DNA of 64,000 nucleotides from Sphingomonadaceae bacterium (lineage in GTDB: Bacteria > Pseudomonadota > Alphaproteobacteria > Sphingomonadales > Sphingomonadaceae), in NCBI GenBank assembly GCA_947473355.1, contig CANJCQ010000009.1, positions 1 to 64,000 of the forward strand, in the 5' to 3' direction. Shown here piece after piece: positions 44,040 through 52,751 of the stretch (position 1 is the first letter of the stretch; every line of letters starts with the position of its first letter). Made by a program: the position numbers and the translations under genes. The notes beneath the pieces are model-generated. The model made no database searches, had not been told where the DNA came from, and saw only the letters and a program-made list of their open reading frames with translations.

Positions 44040-44992
44040 CAGGCCACTCCCGCAATCACGCGCGCGACCAGATCGGCGTCAAAGGGCCGAAGGTCATCGA
44101 GCCGCTCGCCGACGCCGATAGCGTGGATCGGCAGGCCATACTGCTCAGCCGCCGCAACCAGCACGCCGCCGCGCGCGGTGCCGTCAAGCTTGGTCATGAC
44201 CAGGCCGGTGACCCCGGCGACGTCCCTGAAAGTTTCGATCTGCTGCAAGGCATTTTGTCCATTGGTGGCATCGAGCACCAGCACGACATTGTGCGGGGCT
44301 TCGGGATTGAGACGGCCAAGCACGCGGCGGATCTTGGCCAGTTCGTCCATCAGCTCGCGCTTGTTCTGCAAGCGCCCGGCGGTATCGACAATCAGCGCGT
44401 CGATGCCGGTGTCGGTCGCCAGCTTGACCGCGTCGAACACGATAGAGGCGGGATCACCGCCTTCAGCGCCCTTAACCAGCGGCACGCCGATACGTTCCGC
44501 CCAGACTGCCAATTGCGCGATGGCGGCGGCGCGGAAAGTGTCGCCCGCCGCCAGCATCACGCCATAGTCCTGCTCCTGGAACAGGTGCGCCAGCTTGGCG
44601 ATGGTGGTGGTCTTGCCTGAGCCGTTGACCCCGATGACGAGGATCACCTGCGGGCGCGGGAAGGCGGTTATCTCCAGCGGCACTGCAACGGGCCGCAAGA
44701 TCGCAGCGATTTCTTCGGCCACGGCCTGCTTGATCGCTTCCTCGCTGGCGCCGCGCTCGAAGCGCTCGCCTGACAGCGCTTCGCGGATGCGCAAGGCTGC
44801 GCGGGGGCCCAGATCGGACAGGATCAGCGCATCTTCGAGATCGTCGAGCTGGTCCTCGCTGAGCCGGCTTTTGGCGACAACTGCGGTGACATTTTCGGAA
44901 ATGGCGGCAAGGTTTTCGCTCAGCCGCTCGGAAGTCTTGCGGAAACCGCCGAACAGCCGCTGGGTCCAGCTAGTTTTGCCCTCTTCGCTCAT
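44039..44992 (-). CDS. ftsY: signal recognition particle receptor FtsY
   Basis: 317 residues. The SRP GTPase NG domain has G1 GVNGSGKTT at 121-129, DTFRAAAIAQL, the G3 DTAGRLQNK and G4 TKLDGTARGG. The N-terminal acidic A domain is very short, as usual in alphaproteobacteria. FtsY docks SRP-ribosome complexes at the membrane. Its start overlaps the mtaB stop by 4 bp (ATGA). Confidence 0.96.
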   Translation of the reverse strand: MSEEGKTSWTQRLFGGFRKTSERLSENLAAISENVTAVVAKSRLSEDQLDDLEDALILSDLGPRAALRIREALSGERFERGASEEAIKQAVAEEIAAILRPVAVPLEITAFPRPQVILVIGVNGSGKTTTIAKLAHLFQEQDYGVMLAAGDTFRAAAIAQLAVWAERIGVPLVKGAEGGDPASIVFDAVKLATDTGIDALIVDTAGRLQNKRELMDELAKIRRVLGRLNPEAPHNVVLVLDATNGQNALQQIETFRDVAGVTGLVMTKLDGTARGGVLVAAAEQYGLPIHAIGVGERLDDLRPFDADLVARVIAGVA

Positions 44993-46176
44993 GCCAGCAG
45001 ACCTTCGACGATGCGCTTGGGGGTGATCCTGATCAGCGATTCGGCTGCGGTCCCGTCGGGCAGCTGCACCCGCGCGAAATTGGGCGCATGGCCGGTGCCG
45101 TCGCGCTCGGCGAGGACTTCGAGTTCCTGTCCGAGCAGCGAAATCAGCCAGTTTCTGCGTTCTTCCGCGACGGCAGCGCGCAATTCGGCAGCGCGGCGTT
45201 TGATCGTTGCGTGTTCGACTTGCGGCATGCGCGCAGCGGGAGTGCCCGGGCGGGGCGAATAGGGGAATATGTGGCCGTGCACTATGCCGAGCTCGCGGAT
45301 GATCGACATGTTGTTTTGATGGGCTTTTTCGCTCTCGGTCGGGAACCCCGCGATGATGTCCGCACCGACCGCGAGGTCATTTCTGCGGGCGCGCAGGGCT
45401 GTGACCAATGCGACACCTTCGTGCCGCTTGTGACGACGTTTCATCCGCTTGAGGATCATGTCGTCACCCGATTGCAGCGAAAGATGGAGATGCGGCATGA
45501 CGCGCGACTCACCGCCCAGCAATTCGCATAACTGCGCATCGATCTCGATGCCATCGACCGATGACAGCCGCAGCCGGGGCAGCTCGGGGAAGTGACCCAG
45601 GATAGCGGCAACCAAAGCGCCGAGGCGGGGCGCGCCGGGCAGGTCGTGGCCCCATGAGGTGAGATCGACCCCGGTCAGCACCACTTCACGCACACCGGCA
45701 TCAAGATGCCTTGAAATCTCAGCCAGCACCGCAGCAATGCTGCGCGAGATACTGGCCCCGCGTCCTTGCGGGATGACGCAGAAGGTGCAGGCATGGTCGC
45801 AGCCGTTCTGGACCGGGATGAAGGCGCGGGTGTGGCCCTTCGACAGGCTCAGGGTGAGCGGAATCATGTCTCGCGGCGCCACATTCCAGGCGCGCGGATC
45901 GAGCTTGGCTGCATTGGCGATCAGCCCGTCGACCTCGGGCATGGCCGCGATGGCCGCGCGTTCGACTTCCGCTGCGCAGCCTGTCACCAGCAGCCGCGCA
46001 TCGGGCCGGGCCTTGCGGGCGCGGCGGATCGCCTGCCGGGTCTGGCGCACGGCCTCGGCGGTCACCGCGCAGCTGTTGACCACCACCAGATCGTCGCTGC
46101 CCGCCAGCATGGCGCGTATGGTTTCGCTTTCCGAGAGGTTCATCCGGCAGCCCAGCGACACGACTTCAGCGCTCAC
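44989..46176 (-). CDS. mtaB: tRNA t6A37 methylthiotransferase MtaB with a repeat-derived insert
   Basis: 395 residues. The N-terminal UPF0004 domain has the first cluster cysteines Cys10, Cys36 and Cys67. The radical SAM motif is Cys126-x3-Cys130-x2-Cys133 (GCDHACTFC), and a TRAM domain ends the protein. It adds methylthio to t6A37 of tRNA. Start GTG 46176 overlaps the dapF stop (GTGA); the longer frame to 46317 is only the dapF antisense. Residues ~103-114, MIPLTLSLSKG, are encoded by the dispersed repeat at 45837-45862 and sit in the linker between the first two domains, just before HTRAFIPVQ. The frame and the cysteines are untouched, so the enzyme is probably functional. Confidence 0.93.
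   Translation of the reverse strand: MSAEVVSLGCRMNLSESETIRAMLAGSDDLVVVNSCAVTAEAVRQTRQAIRRARKARPDARLLVTGCAAEVERAAIAAMPEVDGLIANAAKLDPRAWNVAPRDMIPLTLSLSKGHTRAFIPVQNGCDHACTFCVIPQGRGASISRSIAAVLAEISRHLDAGVREVVLTGVDLTSWGHDLPGAPRLGALVAAILGHFPELPRLRLSSVDGIEIDAQLCELLGGESRVMPHLHLSLQSGDDMILKRMKRRHKRHEGVALVTALRARRNDLAVGADIIAGFPTESEKAHQNNMSIIRELGIVHGHIFPYSPRPGTPAARMPQVEHATIKRRAAELRAAVAEERRNWLISLLGQELEVLAERDGTGHAPNFARVQLPDGTAAESLIRITPKRIVEGLLA
45837..45862 (-). repeat. dispersed 26-bp repeat, copy 2, inside mtaB
   Basis: It matches 22875-22900 at 22 of 26 positions on the plus strand (CCTTCGACAGG, CTCAGGGTGAGC, GGA). Read on the minus strand it encodes PLTLSLSKG within MtaB. The insertion kept the frame. 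Sphingomonad proteins with an embedded LSLSKG string are familiar from this repeat family. Confidence 0.7.
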
Positions 46177-46991
46177 AAAGTAGCTCCATAGTCGGCGGGA
46201 TCGAAGCTGCCCCGGAAGCTTTCTGCAGCCGGGCCGGTCATGATTATCCGGCCTGCATCGTTCCATTCGATGACCAGTGGCCCGCCAGCAAGTGTCACCG
46301 TGACGCGGCGATCGCACAGGCCGCGCCGCATGGCGGCTATGGCCGTGGCGCAGGCGCCGGTGCCGCAGGCGCGGGTCTCGCCGACGCCGCGTTCCCAGAC
46401 GCGCAAGCTGATGGCATCGCGCGAAGTGACTGTCGCGACATTGACGTTGACGCGTTCGGGGAACAACGGATCATGTTCGATCAGCGGGCCCAGCCGGGCA
46501 AGGTCAATGGCATGGTTATCTGCCACGAAGAACACCGCGTGCGGATTACCGACATTGACCCCGGCTGGATTTTCCAGATCTTCCCAGCCGACCGGCATGA
46601 TCAGGGTATCCATTGCATAGGCCAGCGGGATTTCGTCCCAGCCGAAGCGCGGCTCGCCCATGTCGACCGCGATGCCGAGGTCAGCAGGAGTGGCTGTCAG
46701 CACGCCGCCCAGCGTCTCGATCCGCGTCGGGGCGTCGTGCAGCAGGCCAACAGCGCGCGTCGCATTGCCGCAGGCTTCAACCTCGCCGCCATCGGCATTG
46801 AAGATGCGCATGCGCAAGTCTGCGAGCGTGGAAGCTTCGAGCAGGATCAGTTGATCGCAGCCGATCCCTGTCTTGCGATCGGCCAGCGCCGCAGCCAGCG
46901 CATCATTCATCGCCGGAATGGCATCGACGCGCGCGTCCAGCACGACGAAGTCGTTGCCCAGGCCGTGCATCTTGATGAAGGGGACGCGCAT
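46173..46991 (-). CDS. dapF: diaminopimelate epimerase DapF
   Basis: 272 residues. The two active-site cysteines lie in EACGNATRAVG and in RACGTGACA; the N-terminal MHGLGNDFVVLD is the family opening and VGNPHAVFF a further hallmark. It converts LL- to meso-diaminopimelate for lysine and peptidoglycan synthesis. ATG 46991 is chosen (MRVPFIKMHG). Its stop overlaps the mtaB GTG start by 4 bp. Confidence 0.95.
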   Translation of the reverse strand: MRVPFIKMHGLGNDFVVLDARVDAIPAMNDALAAALADRKTGIGCDQLILLEASTLADLRMRIFNADGGEVEACGNATRAVGLLHDAPTRIETLGGVLTATPADLGIAVDMGEPRFGWDEIPLAYAMDTLIMPVGWEDLENPAGVNVGNPHAVFFVADNHAIDLARLGPLIEHDPLFPERVNVNVATVTSRDAISLRVWERGVGETRACGTGACATAIAAMRRGLCDRRVTVTLAGGPLVIEWNDAGRIIMTGPAAESFRGSFDPADYGATL

Positions 46992-47063
46992 TATGGCGCG
47001 CATCTATGCGCTGGGGGCCAATACGTCCAGTGGTGTGGGGCGTCGGCAGTTCCGCACTGACAA

Positions 47064-47195
47064 AATCCTCCCCCACCGGGGGAGGTGGCAGCGCTGAAAG
47101 GGCTGGCGGAGGGGGCGCGGCCGGGCATGGTGTCACGCAGTGGCCCCCTCCGGCATTCGCTATGCTCATGCCACCTCCCCCGGTGGGGGAGGATT
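47064..47195. repeat. 132-bp intergenic inverted-repeat element, copy 2
   Basis: The outer ends AATCCTCCCCC and GGGGGAGGATT are perfect inverted repeats. The left half forms CCTCCCCCACCGGGGGAGG and the right half CCACCTCCCCCGGTGGGGGAGG hairpins. The middle holds GGCGGAGGGGGCG and CCCCCTCCGGCATTCG, shared with copy 1 at 42039-42155. It sits in the 217-bp gap between dapF and the GGDEF-EAL gene stop. Confidence 0.78.
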
Positions 47196-47208
47196 GGAGC
47201 GGCAGTGA

Positions 47209-48879
47209 CTAGCCCGCAGCAGCCTTGCGATCCTGTTGCGCTGTCGTGGCGGAAAATGGCTCCGAAGGCACCGCCAGCAGGTTCAGATCGGCCAGCCGCT
47301 TGTGGGTCTCGTCAGCCGGTTCGGGCATGCCATAAAGATAGCCCTGGCCCTTGAAATCGCCGAAAGTCCGCAGCTCCTTGAGCACTTCTTCGGACTCGAT
47401 GCCTTCCGCAGTGATCGGCAGGCCCATGCCGGCCCCCATCGTTGAGATGGCCCTGACGATGGTCGCGTTGTCGCCGCCGCTGGTCAGCTTCTGGACAAAG
47501 CTGCGATCGATCTTGATCGAATCGATCGGCAGTTCGCTCAGCTGGCTGAACGAGGAATAACCGGTGCCGAAATCGTCGAGGCTGATGCGGATGCCCTGGT
47601 TCTTGAGGCTGGCGAGCAAAGTGCGCACCGCGCCGACATTTTCGTGCAGGCAGCTTTCGGTGATCTCGATCTCGAGCCGCTTGGGCGGAAAATTGGCCTC
47701 GACCAGCAGCTTGAGCAGCTTTTGCGAAAACCACGGATCGCGGAACTGGATCGGCGAGATGTTGACGGACAGGGTGAGCGCCGGATCCCAGGCCTTGGCG
47801 TCCTGCAGCGCCTGCGCAATCAGGCCTTCCGACATCTGGCCGATCAGGCCGATGTCTTCAGCCACAGGAATGAAAATCTGCGGACCGACGATGCCGAAGT
47901 TCGGGCTCTTCCAGCGGGCCAGCATTTCAAAGCCGGTGAGCTTGCCTGTCTTCAGGTCAATCTGCTGCTCGTAATAGGGCACGAATTCGCCCAGCGGGAT
48001 GCCGGCGCGGATGCCGGCTTCCAGTTCGCGCCGGACGCGCATTTCGTTTTCCATCGAAGTTTCGAACCAGAAGTAGCGGTTCCGGCCCTTGCGCTTGGCA
48101 TGATACATGGCAATGTCGGCGGAATGCAGCAGCGCCTTTACCGTTGCCTGTGTCGCGCCGCCCGACAATGGGCCATCGCCCCGGGCAATGCCGATCGACA
48201 TGGTGATATCGATCTGCAGCTCGCTGCCCTGAGCGGGCAGAGCGACGGCTTCGATCAGTGCACTTGCCAGCTCGTCGAGCTGCTCGGGATGCCGCGAGTC
48301 AAAGGGGATCATGCAGGCGAATTCGTCGCCGCCGATCCGGGCGGACAGCGAACGTGCGGGCAGGATTTCGGCAATGCGCCGGGCACATTGCTGGAGCACA
48401 TTATCGCCGACGCCGTGACCATGGACGTCGTTGATCTGCTTGAAACTGTCGAGATCGGCCATCAGCAGCGCCACACTTTCGCCGCGCGCGGCGCAGGCAG
48501 TGATCAGCTCGTCGGCGGCAATTGACAGGCTGCGACGGTTGAGAAAGCCGGTCAGATGATCGCGGTCGGCCAGCTGCTTTGCCTGATCCTCTGCCTGGCG
48601 ATGCAGGTCCACTTCAGTGACAAGCTGACGGTAGTGGCGCCAGCCGAGCAGAATCAGCGCAACATTGAGCAGCAAGGCGCTGACCATCAGATTGTCAGGG
48701 CCAATGCCATTGCCCTGCATCGCCTTGATGACCTGCTGCAAGGCCTGGCCGCCGGTGCCGACGAACAGTATGATTGCCGCCGAGGCGATACCAAACGTAA
48801 TGGTATCGCGCGCGCGGTTGCGCACAGTGTCGCTCACAGTCCTGGCTGCCTTCGCACGCCTGCCAACTTTACCGGCCAA
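47209..48879 (-). CDS. membrane GGDEF-EAL protein (diguanylate cyclase/phosphodiesterase)
   Basis: 556 residues. Two N-terminal helices (about 26-50 and 63-80) anchor it. The GGDEF domain has an intact RIGGDEFA at 181-188; the inhibitory RxxD site nine residues before it is PARS, so product inhibition there is unlikely. The EAL domain has FEMLARW in place of EAL, but keeps the ligands in SVNISPIQF, EIEITES, DDFGTGYSS, IKIDRSFV and AEGIESEE, so phosphodiesterase activity is expected. It makes and/or breaks cyclic di-GMP. A PilZ receptor lies at 35.1 kb in this window. No sensor domain is evident besides the membrane part. Confidence 0.93.
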   Translation of the reverse strand: MAGKVGRRAKAARTVSDTVRNRARDTITFGIASAAIILFVGTGGQALQQVIKAMQGNGIGPDNLMVSALLLNVALILLGWRHYRQLVTEVDLHRQAEDQAKQLADRDHLTGFLNRRSLSIAADELITACAARGESVALLMADLDSFKQINDVHGHGVGDNVLQQCARRIAEILPARSLSARIGGDEFACMIPFDSRHPEQLDELASALIEAVALPAQGSELQIDITMSIGIARGDGPLSGGATQATVKALLHSADIAMYHAKRKGRNRYFWFETSMENEMRVRRELEAGIRAGIPLGEFVPYYEQQIDLKTGKLTGFEMLARWKSPNFGIVGPQIFIPVAEDIGLIGQMSEGLIAQALQDAKAWDPALTLSVNISPIQFRDPWFSQKLLKLLVEANFPPKRLEIEITESCLHENVGAVRTLLASLKNQGIRISLDDFGTGYSSFSQLSELPIDSIKIDRSFVQKLTSGGDNATIVRAISTMGAGMGLPITAEGIESEEVLKELRTFGDFKGQGYLYGMPEPADETHKRLADLNLLAVPSEPFSATTAQQDRKAAAG

Positions 48880-48977
48880 CTCGCAATGCCCCCGCTTGTC
48901 GAAGTCGGGCTTATGCAGGAGGAGATCAAAACAATCGGTTAACCCGCATTGTGCTGGCCAGGCGCGGCTGTTTGCGC

Positions 48978-49913
48978 CTATTTCTTGAGGCCGATTTCAC
49001 GCAGACGTTCCTGCAGAAACGCATCGGCGGTTATCGCATCGGGATAGCGATCTGCTCTTTCCGGGGTGATGCACTGGGGCAGGGTGGCGATGCTGAAATC
49101 GCTGCGCGGATGCAGGAAGAAGGGCATCGAATAGCGGCTGAAGGCAGCGCGGGCCGGGTCCGGGTTGCGCACGCGGTGCACGGTCGAGGGCATAACGTGG
49201 TTGGTCAGCCGCTCGAGCATGTCGCCGATATTGACCACCAGCGCGCCCTTTGGCGGATCGACCGTCAGCCATTCGCCATTCTTGTCGAGAAGTTCCAGCC
49301 CGGCCTCCTCGGCACCGAGCAGCAGCGTGATCAAATTGATATCGCCGTGCGCTCCAGCGCGGATGGCGCCTGCCGGGGCATCTGCAATCGGTGGATAGTG
49401 GAGCAGCCGCAGCACTGAATTGCCATCCGCAATTGCGCTGTCGAACCAATGTGCATCGAGCCCGAGATCGAGCGCGATGCAGGAAAGGATAACCGAACCG
49501 GCGCGGTCGAATGCGGCATAGAGCCGGGTGAAAGTCTCCTCAAAGCCTGCAATCTGATCGGGCCAGACATTGGGCGGCATGCCTGCCTCCAGTCGGTGGC
49601 CCGGCGGCAAATCGCGGCCGACGTGCCAGAATTCCTTGAGATCGTGGCGCTCGGCGCCCTTGGCGATTTCGGTGCCAAACGGGGTATAGCCCCGCGCGCC
49701 GCCCTGGCCGGGCAAGAAATATCGCTGCTTCTCCTCGGTAGGCAGCGCGAAGAATTGGGCGGTAAGTTCCCAGCCGCGCGCGATCAGCACTGGATCGATG
49801 CCATGATCGCAGACCATGGCGAAACCGAAACGGCGCAGGCTGGCGCCTAGTGCGGCAGTGACCTCGGCCTGGCCTGCGTCGAGCGATACCGGTTGAAGAG
49901 CAGTGGTTGGCAT
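48978..49913 (-). CDS. isopenicillin N synthase-family 2OG-Fe(II) oxygenase
   Basis: 311 residues. The N-terminal DIOX_N region (ASLRRFGFAMVCDHGID) is followed by the double-stranded beta-helix core with the facial triad H-x-D in RAGAHGDINLITLLLG and the distal His in STVHRVRNP, then the 2-oxoglutarate-binding RYSMPFFLHP (R-x-S). It oxidises an unknown small molecule. It is not a beta-lactam biosynthesis gene by context: neighbours are a c-di-GMP enzyme and an EVE protein. It is divergent from the EVE gene (63 bp). Confidence 0.9.
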   Translation of the reverse strand: MPTTALQPVSLDAGQAEVTAALGASLRRFGFAMVCDHGIDPVLIARGWELTAQFFALPTEEKQRYFLPGQGGARGYTPFGTEIAKGAERHDLKEFWHVGRDLPPGHRLEAGMPPNVWPDQIAGFEETFTRLYAAFDRAGSVILSCIALDLGLDAHWFDSAIADGNSVLRLLHYPPIADAPAGAIRAGAHGDINLITLLLGAEEAGLELLDKNGEWLTVDPPKGALVVNIGDMLERLTNHVMPSTVHRVRNPDPARAAFSRYSMPFFLHPRSDFSIATLPQCITPERADRYPDAITADAFLQERLREIGLKK

Positions 49914-49976
49914 GGGTGGCGGTCCGTCCGGGTTGCAGCTATCGATGGGTGCATAACGCTTTTCCGGAGTGGCTGC

Positions 49977-50411
49977 ATGAGCAAAATCAAATTACCCAGG
50001 CAATACTGGCTGATGAAGTCGGAGCCTGATGCCTATAGCTGGGACGATCTGGTGGCTGAGGGCGAGGGCACATGGGACGGGGTGCGCAATCACCGCGCAG
50101 CAAACAACCTTCGCGCGATGCAGGTGGGCGACGAAGCCTTCTTCTATCATTCCAACGTCGGGCTGGAGATCGTCGGCATTGCTCGCATCAGCAAGGCGGG
50201 GCTGAGCGATCCCAGCGACCCGGAAGGTAAGTGGGCGGCTGTCAGGGTCAAGCCGGTCAGGAAGCTGAAGCGGGCAATTTCGCTCAAGGAAATCAAGGCA
50301 GACCCCAAGCTGGCCGAGATCGAACTGATCAAGCTCTCGCGGCTGTCGGTGGCAGTGATCACGCCTGAGGAGTGGGACTATATCATCGCGCTGTCGCAGC
50401 AAAAGCATTGA
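49977..50411 (+). CDS. EVE-domain protein
   Basis: 144 residues, a single PUA-like EVE domain: YWLMKSEPDAYSWDDL at the start, then WDGVRNHRAANNLRAM and GDEAFFYHSN, ending in LSVAVITPEEWDYI. EVE domains bind modified bases in DNA or RNA and are linked to RNA modification and sometimes phage defence; the stand-alone bacterial form resembles thymocyte nuclear protein 1. ATG 49977 has CCGGAG ten bases upstream. No restriction or defence genes are adjacent. Confidence 0.92.
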   Translation: MSKIKLPRQYWLMKSEPDAYSWDDLVAEGEGTWDGVRNHRAANNLRAMQVGDEAFFYHSNVGLEIVGIARISKAGLSDPSDPEGKWAAVRVKPVRKLKRAISLKEIKADPKLAEIELIKLSRLSVAVITPEEWDYIIALSQQKH

Positions 50412-50505
50412 CCATTTGATTTGCCGGCGTCCCGAAACGGGATGTCCCGGATTGGGCCGCGCAGAGCCACTTTGCCGATGGTGAATCAAATCCTAACAGA
50501 CGGGC

Positions 50506-50727
50506 ATGATCACAGCCCGAACAATAGCCGCACCGCGCCGTTATCTTGTACTCACCGACGAGGCGGCGCGTCATCCGTTCCGCGCCAGCCTGCCGCCGCA
50601 TGTGCGCGAGCCTTTGAGCGACACGCCAGAGCCTGTGCGGGGCTGGCGGCTGTCGCGGCAGGACTGGCGCCAGTTCCTGACGACCTGGTGCGCCGGCTTC
50701 GTTGTGGTGAGCGCGTTTATTTCCTGA
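50506..50727 (+). CDS. small protein with C-terminal membrane helix, unknown
   Basis: 73 residues. The N-terminal ~55 residues are charged (RRYLVLTDEAARHPFRASLP, RLSRQDWRQFLTTW), and the C-terminal CAGFVVVSAFIS is hydrophobic, so it may be tail-anchored. It fills the gap between the EVE gene and the convergent transporter, whose stop is 4 bp away. Codon use looks coding, and the start ATG 50506 follows a plausible spacer. I recognise no family. Confidence 0.5.
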   Translation: MITARTIAAPRRYLVLTDEAARHPFRASLPPHVREPLSDTPEPVRGWRLSRQDWRQFLTTWCAGFVVVSAFIS

Positions 50728-50731
50728 CAAG

Positions 50732-52033
50732 TCAGGCGGCCTGCTCCGCCCGGTAGAGCAACAGGCCGAGCCAGGCCGATACCAGCGACATCGCCGCGCT
50801 CAGCAGCAATTGCTGTTCGATTGCGACGCCGATGGCGCTGAGGCTGACCGCCATGACTGATCCCGCCACCATCGCGCCTGAATTGACGATATTGTTGGCA
50901 GCGATAGTGCGCGCGGTCTGCGATTTGTCGACGAAGGTGGTGAGGAAGGCATAGAGCGGCACCACGAACATCCCGCCCGCCACGGCAATGCCCAGCAGCG
51001 TCAGCAACAGCGGAATCGCAAGTGGTTCTGCCAGGAAGCGGGTCACATCCAGCAAACCTGTGCCACTGTGGTCGGTCCACTGCTTGCAGACGAAATGGAA
51101 CAGAACGACAAAAATTCCCATCACGATGACCGAAATCGGAGCAAACCGCGCTGACACCTTGCCCTTGAGCAAGGCATTGATCGATACCGAGCCAATCGCG
51201 ATGCCGACCGAGAACATCACCAGGAACAGGCTGGCGACTTCCTTGCTGGCATGCAGCACATTCTTGACCAGGGGAGGAAACTGGATGAACAGCACCGCGC
51301 CGATGGTCCAGAAGAAGCTGATTGCCATGATCGCAAGGAACACCCGGCGATCGTGCATGGTGTTGCGCACGAGTTTGTATGAGGCGCGGATGAAGTGGAA
51401 ATCGAGCGGCTGGGCCTCATCCTGCGGCGGGGCAGGGGGCACCTGCCGCCCGGTGACATAGCCCACCACTGCCGTCACCACGACCACCAGCGCTGCCCAT
51501 TGTGCATCGACCCAGCCGGCCAGAATGGTGCCCGCCAGGATCGCGATATAGGTTCCCGCTTCGACCAGGCCAGTCCCCGCCAGCACTTCGTCCTTGTGCA
51601 GATGCTGCGGCAGGATGGCATATTTGATTGGGCCGAAGAAAGTTGAATGGATCCCCATGGCGGTCAGCGCGAGCAGCATCAACGGGATGGCGAGCGTCGT
51701 CACGGCTATGCCCTTCCAGGCCAGCAGCAGCCCCGCGCCGCCTACAGCCATGATCACGATCTCGCACAGCTTGACGATCCGGATGATCTGCGCCTTGTCG
51801 CGCATGTCGGCGAGCTGGCCTGAAAGCGCCGAGAGCAGCACGAAGGGCATGATGAACAGTGCCGAGGCAATGGCGCTGAATTTGGCCTCGGCTAACTCGG
51901 AATTGTAAACGCTGTAAACGACGAACAGCACCATCGCGTTCTTGAACAGGTTGTCGTTGAAGGCGCCCAGCAGCTGCGTGACGAACAGCGGCAGAAACCG
52001 GCGCGTGCGCACCAGATGCGTCGAGGTTGTCAT
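50732..52033 (-). CDS. MFS transporter, LplT-like lysophospholipid transporter
   Basis: 433 residues with about twelve transmembrane helices. The opening LFVTQLLGAFNDNLFKNAMV is the hallmark of the LplT/Aas-associated MFS branch, which flips lysophospholipids inward for re-acylation. The STFFGPIKYAILPQHL segment is also family-typical. In some bacteria it is fused to PlsC and acyl-ACP synthetase domains; here it is alone. It is divergent from pgsA, also a phospholipid gene, across ~110 bp. Confidence 0.88.
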   Translation of the reverse strand: MTTSTHLVRTRRFLPLFVTQLLGAFNDNLFKNAMVLFVVYSVYNSELAEAKFSAIASALFIMPFVLLSALSGQLADMRDKAQIIRIVKLCEIVIMAVGGAGLLLAWKGIAVTTLAIPLMLLALTAMGIHSTFFGPIKYAILPQHLHKDEVLAGTGLVEAGTYIAILAGTILAGWVDAQWAALVVVVTAVVGYVTGRQVPPAPPQDEAQPLDFHFIRASYKLVRNTMHDRRVFLAIMAISFFWTIGAVLFIQFPPLVKNVLHASKEVASLFLVMFSVGIAIGSVSINALLKGKVSARFAPISVIVMGIFVVLFHFVCKQWTDHSGTGLLDVTRFLAEPLAIPLLLTLLGIAVAGGMFVVPLYAFLTTFVDKSQTARTIAANNIVNSGAMVAGSVMAVSLSAIGVAIEQQLLLSAAMSLVSAWLGLLLYRAEQAA

Positions 52034-52146
52034 AGGCGCTTCTGGTATCCTCTCACCCGTGCCGTGTCCCTAGCTGGAAAGGAAAGCACTAACAAACCCC
52101 CCATGAAGGCTTTTTCCCCGGCACCATCCGCTCTATGCAGGTGCCC

Positions 52147-52740
52147 ATGCTCACGCTGCCCAACATTCTCACCCTGTCGCGGATCGTCACCGTGCCGGTC
52201 CTGGTCGCGCTGCTGTGGTGGCCGAAGTGGGAGGCGGGTTATGGCATTGCCTTTGCGGTTTACTGCCTGATGGGCTTTACCGATTATTTTGACGGTTATG
52301 TTGCAAGGGCGCAGGGGACTGTCTCGAAACTGGGGATATTCCTCGATCCCATCGCTGACAAGATCATGATCGCGGCGGTTATTCTGGTGCTCAGCGCGCA
52401 AGGCGTGCTCAACGGGCCCTATGTTGGCGACATGCATGTTGCTGCCGGCCTGATCATCCTGATCCGCGAAATCGCCGTATCGGGCCTGCGCGAATTTCTC
52501 GGCAGCCTGCGCGTTTCGATGCCGGTGAGCACATTGGCCAAGTGGAAAACCGCTTTCCAGATGATCTCGCTGGGCGCGCTGATTCTCGGCAATGCGCTGC
52601 CGCGCTGGACCGTGCCGATCGGCGAGCTTCAGGCCAATCTGCCGCACACCATCGGGCTGGTGACGCTGTGGGGCGCTGCGGCCCTGACTGTGATTACCGG
52701 CTGGGACTATCTTCGGGTTGGTCTGAAACACATGGATTGA
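52147..52740 (+). CDS. pgsA: CDP-diacylglycerol-glycerol-3-phosphate 3-phosphatidyltransferase PgsA
   Basis: About 197 residues, several transmembrane helices. The CDP-alcohol phosphotransferase motif D-G-x2-A-R-x8-G-x3-D-x3-D is complete in DYFDGYVARAQG and KLGIFLDPIADK. The enzyme makes phosphatidylglycerol phosphate. ATG 52147 (MLTLPNILTLSR) is preferred, with AGG a few bases upstream; an ATG at 52135 would add four residues. It is convergent with mntP. Confidence 0.94.
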   Translation: MLTLPNILTLSRIVTVPVLVALLWWPKWEAGYGIAFAVYCLMGFTDYFDGYVARAQGTVSKLGIFLDPIADKIMIAAVILVLSAQGVLNGPYVGDMHVAAGLIILIREIAVSGLREFLGSLRVSMPVSTLAKWKTAFQMISLGALILGNALPRWTVPIGELQANLPHTIGLVTLWGAAALTVITGWDYLRVGLKHMD

Positions 52741-52751
52741 ATTTGCGGGGA

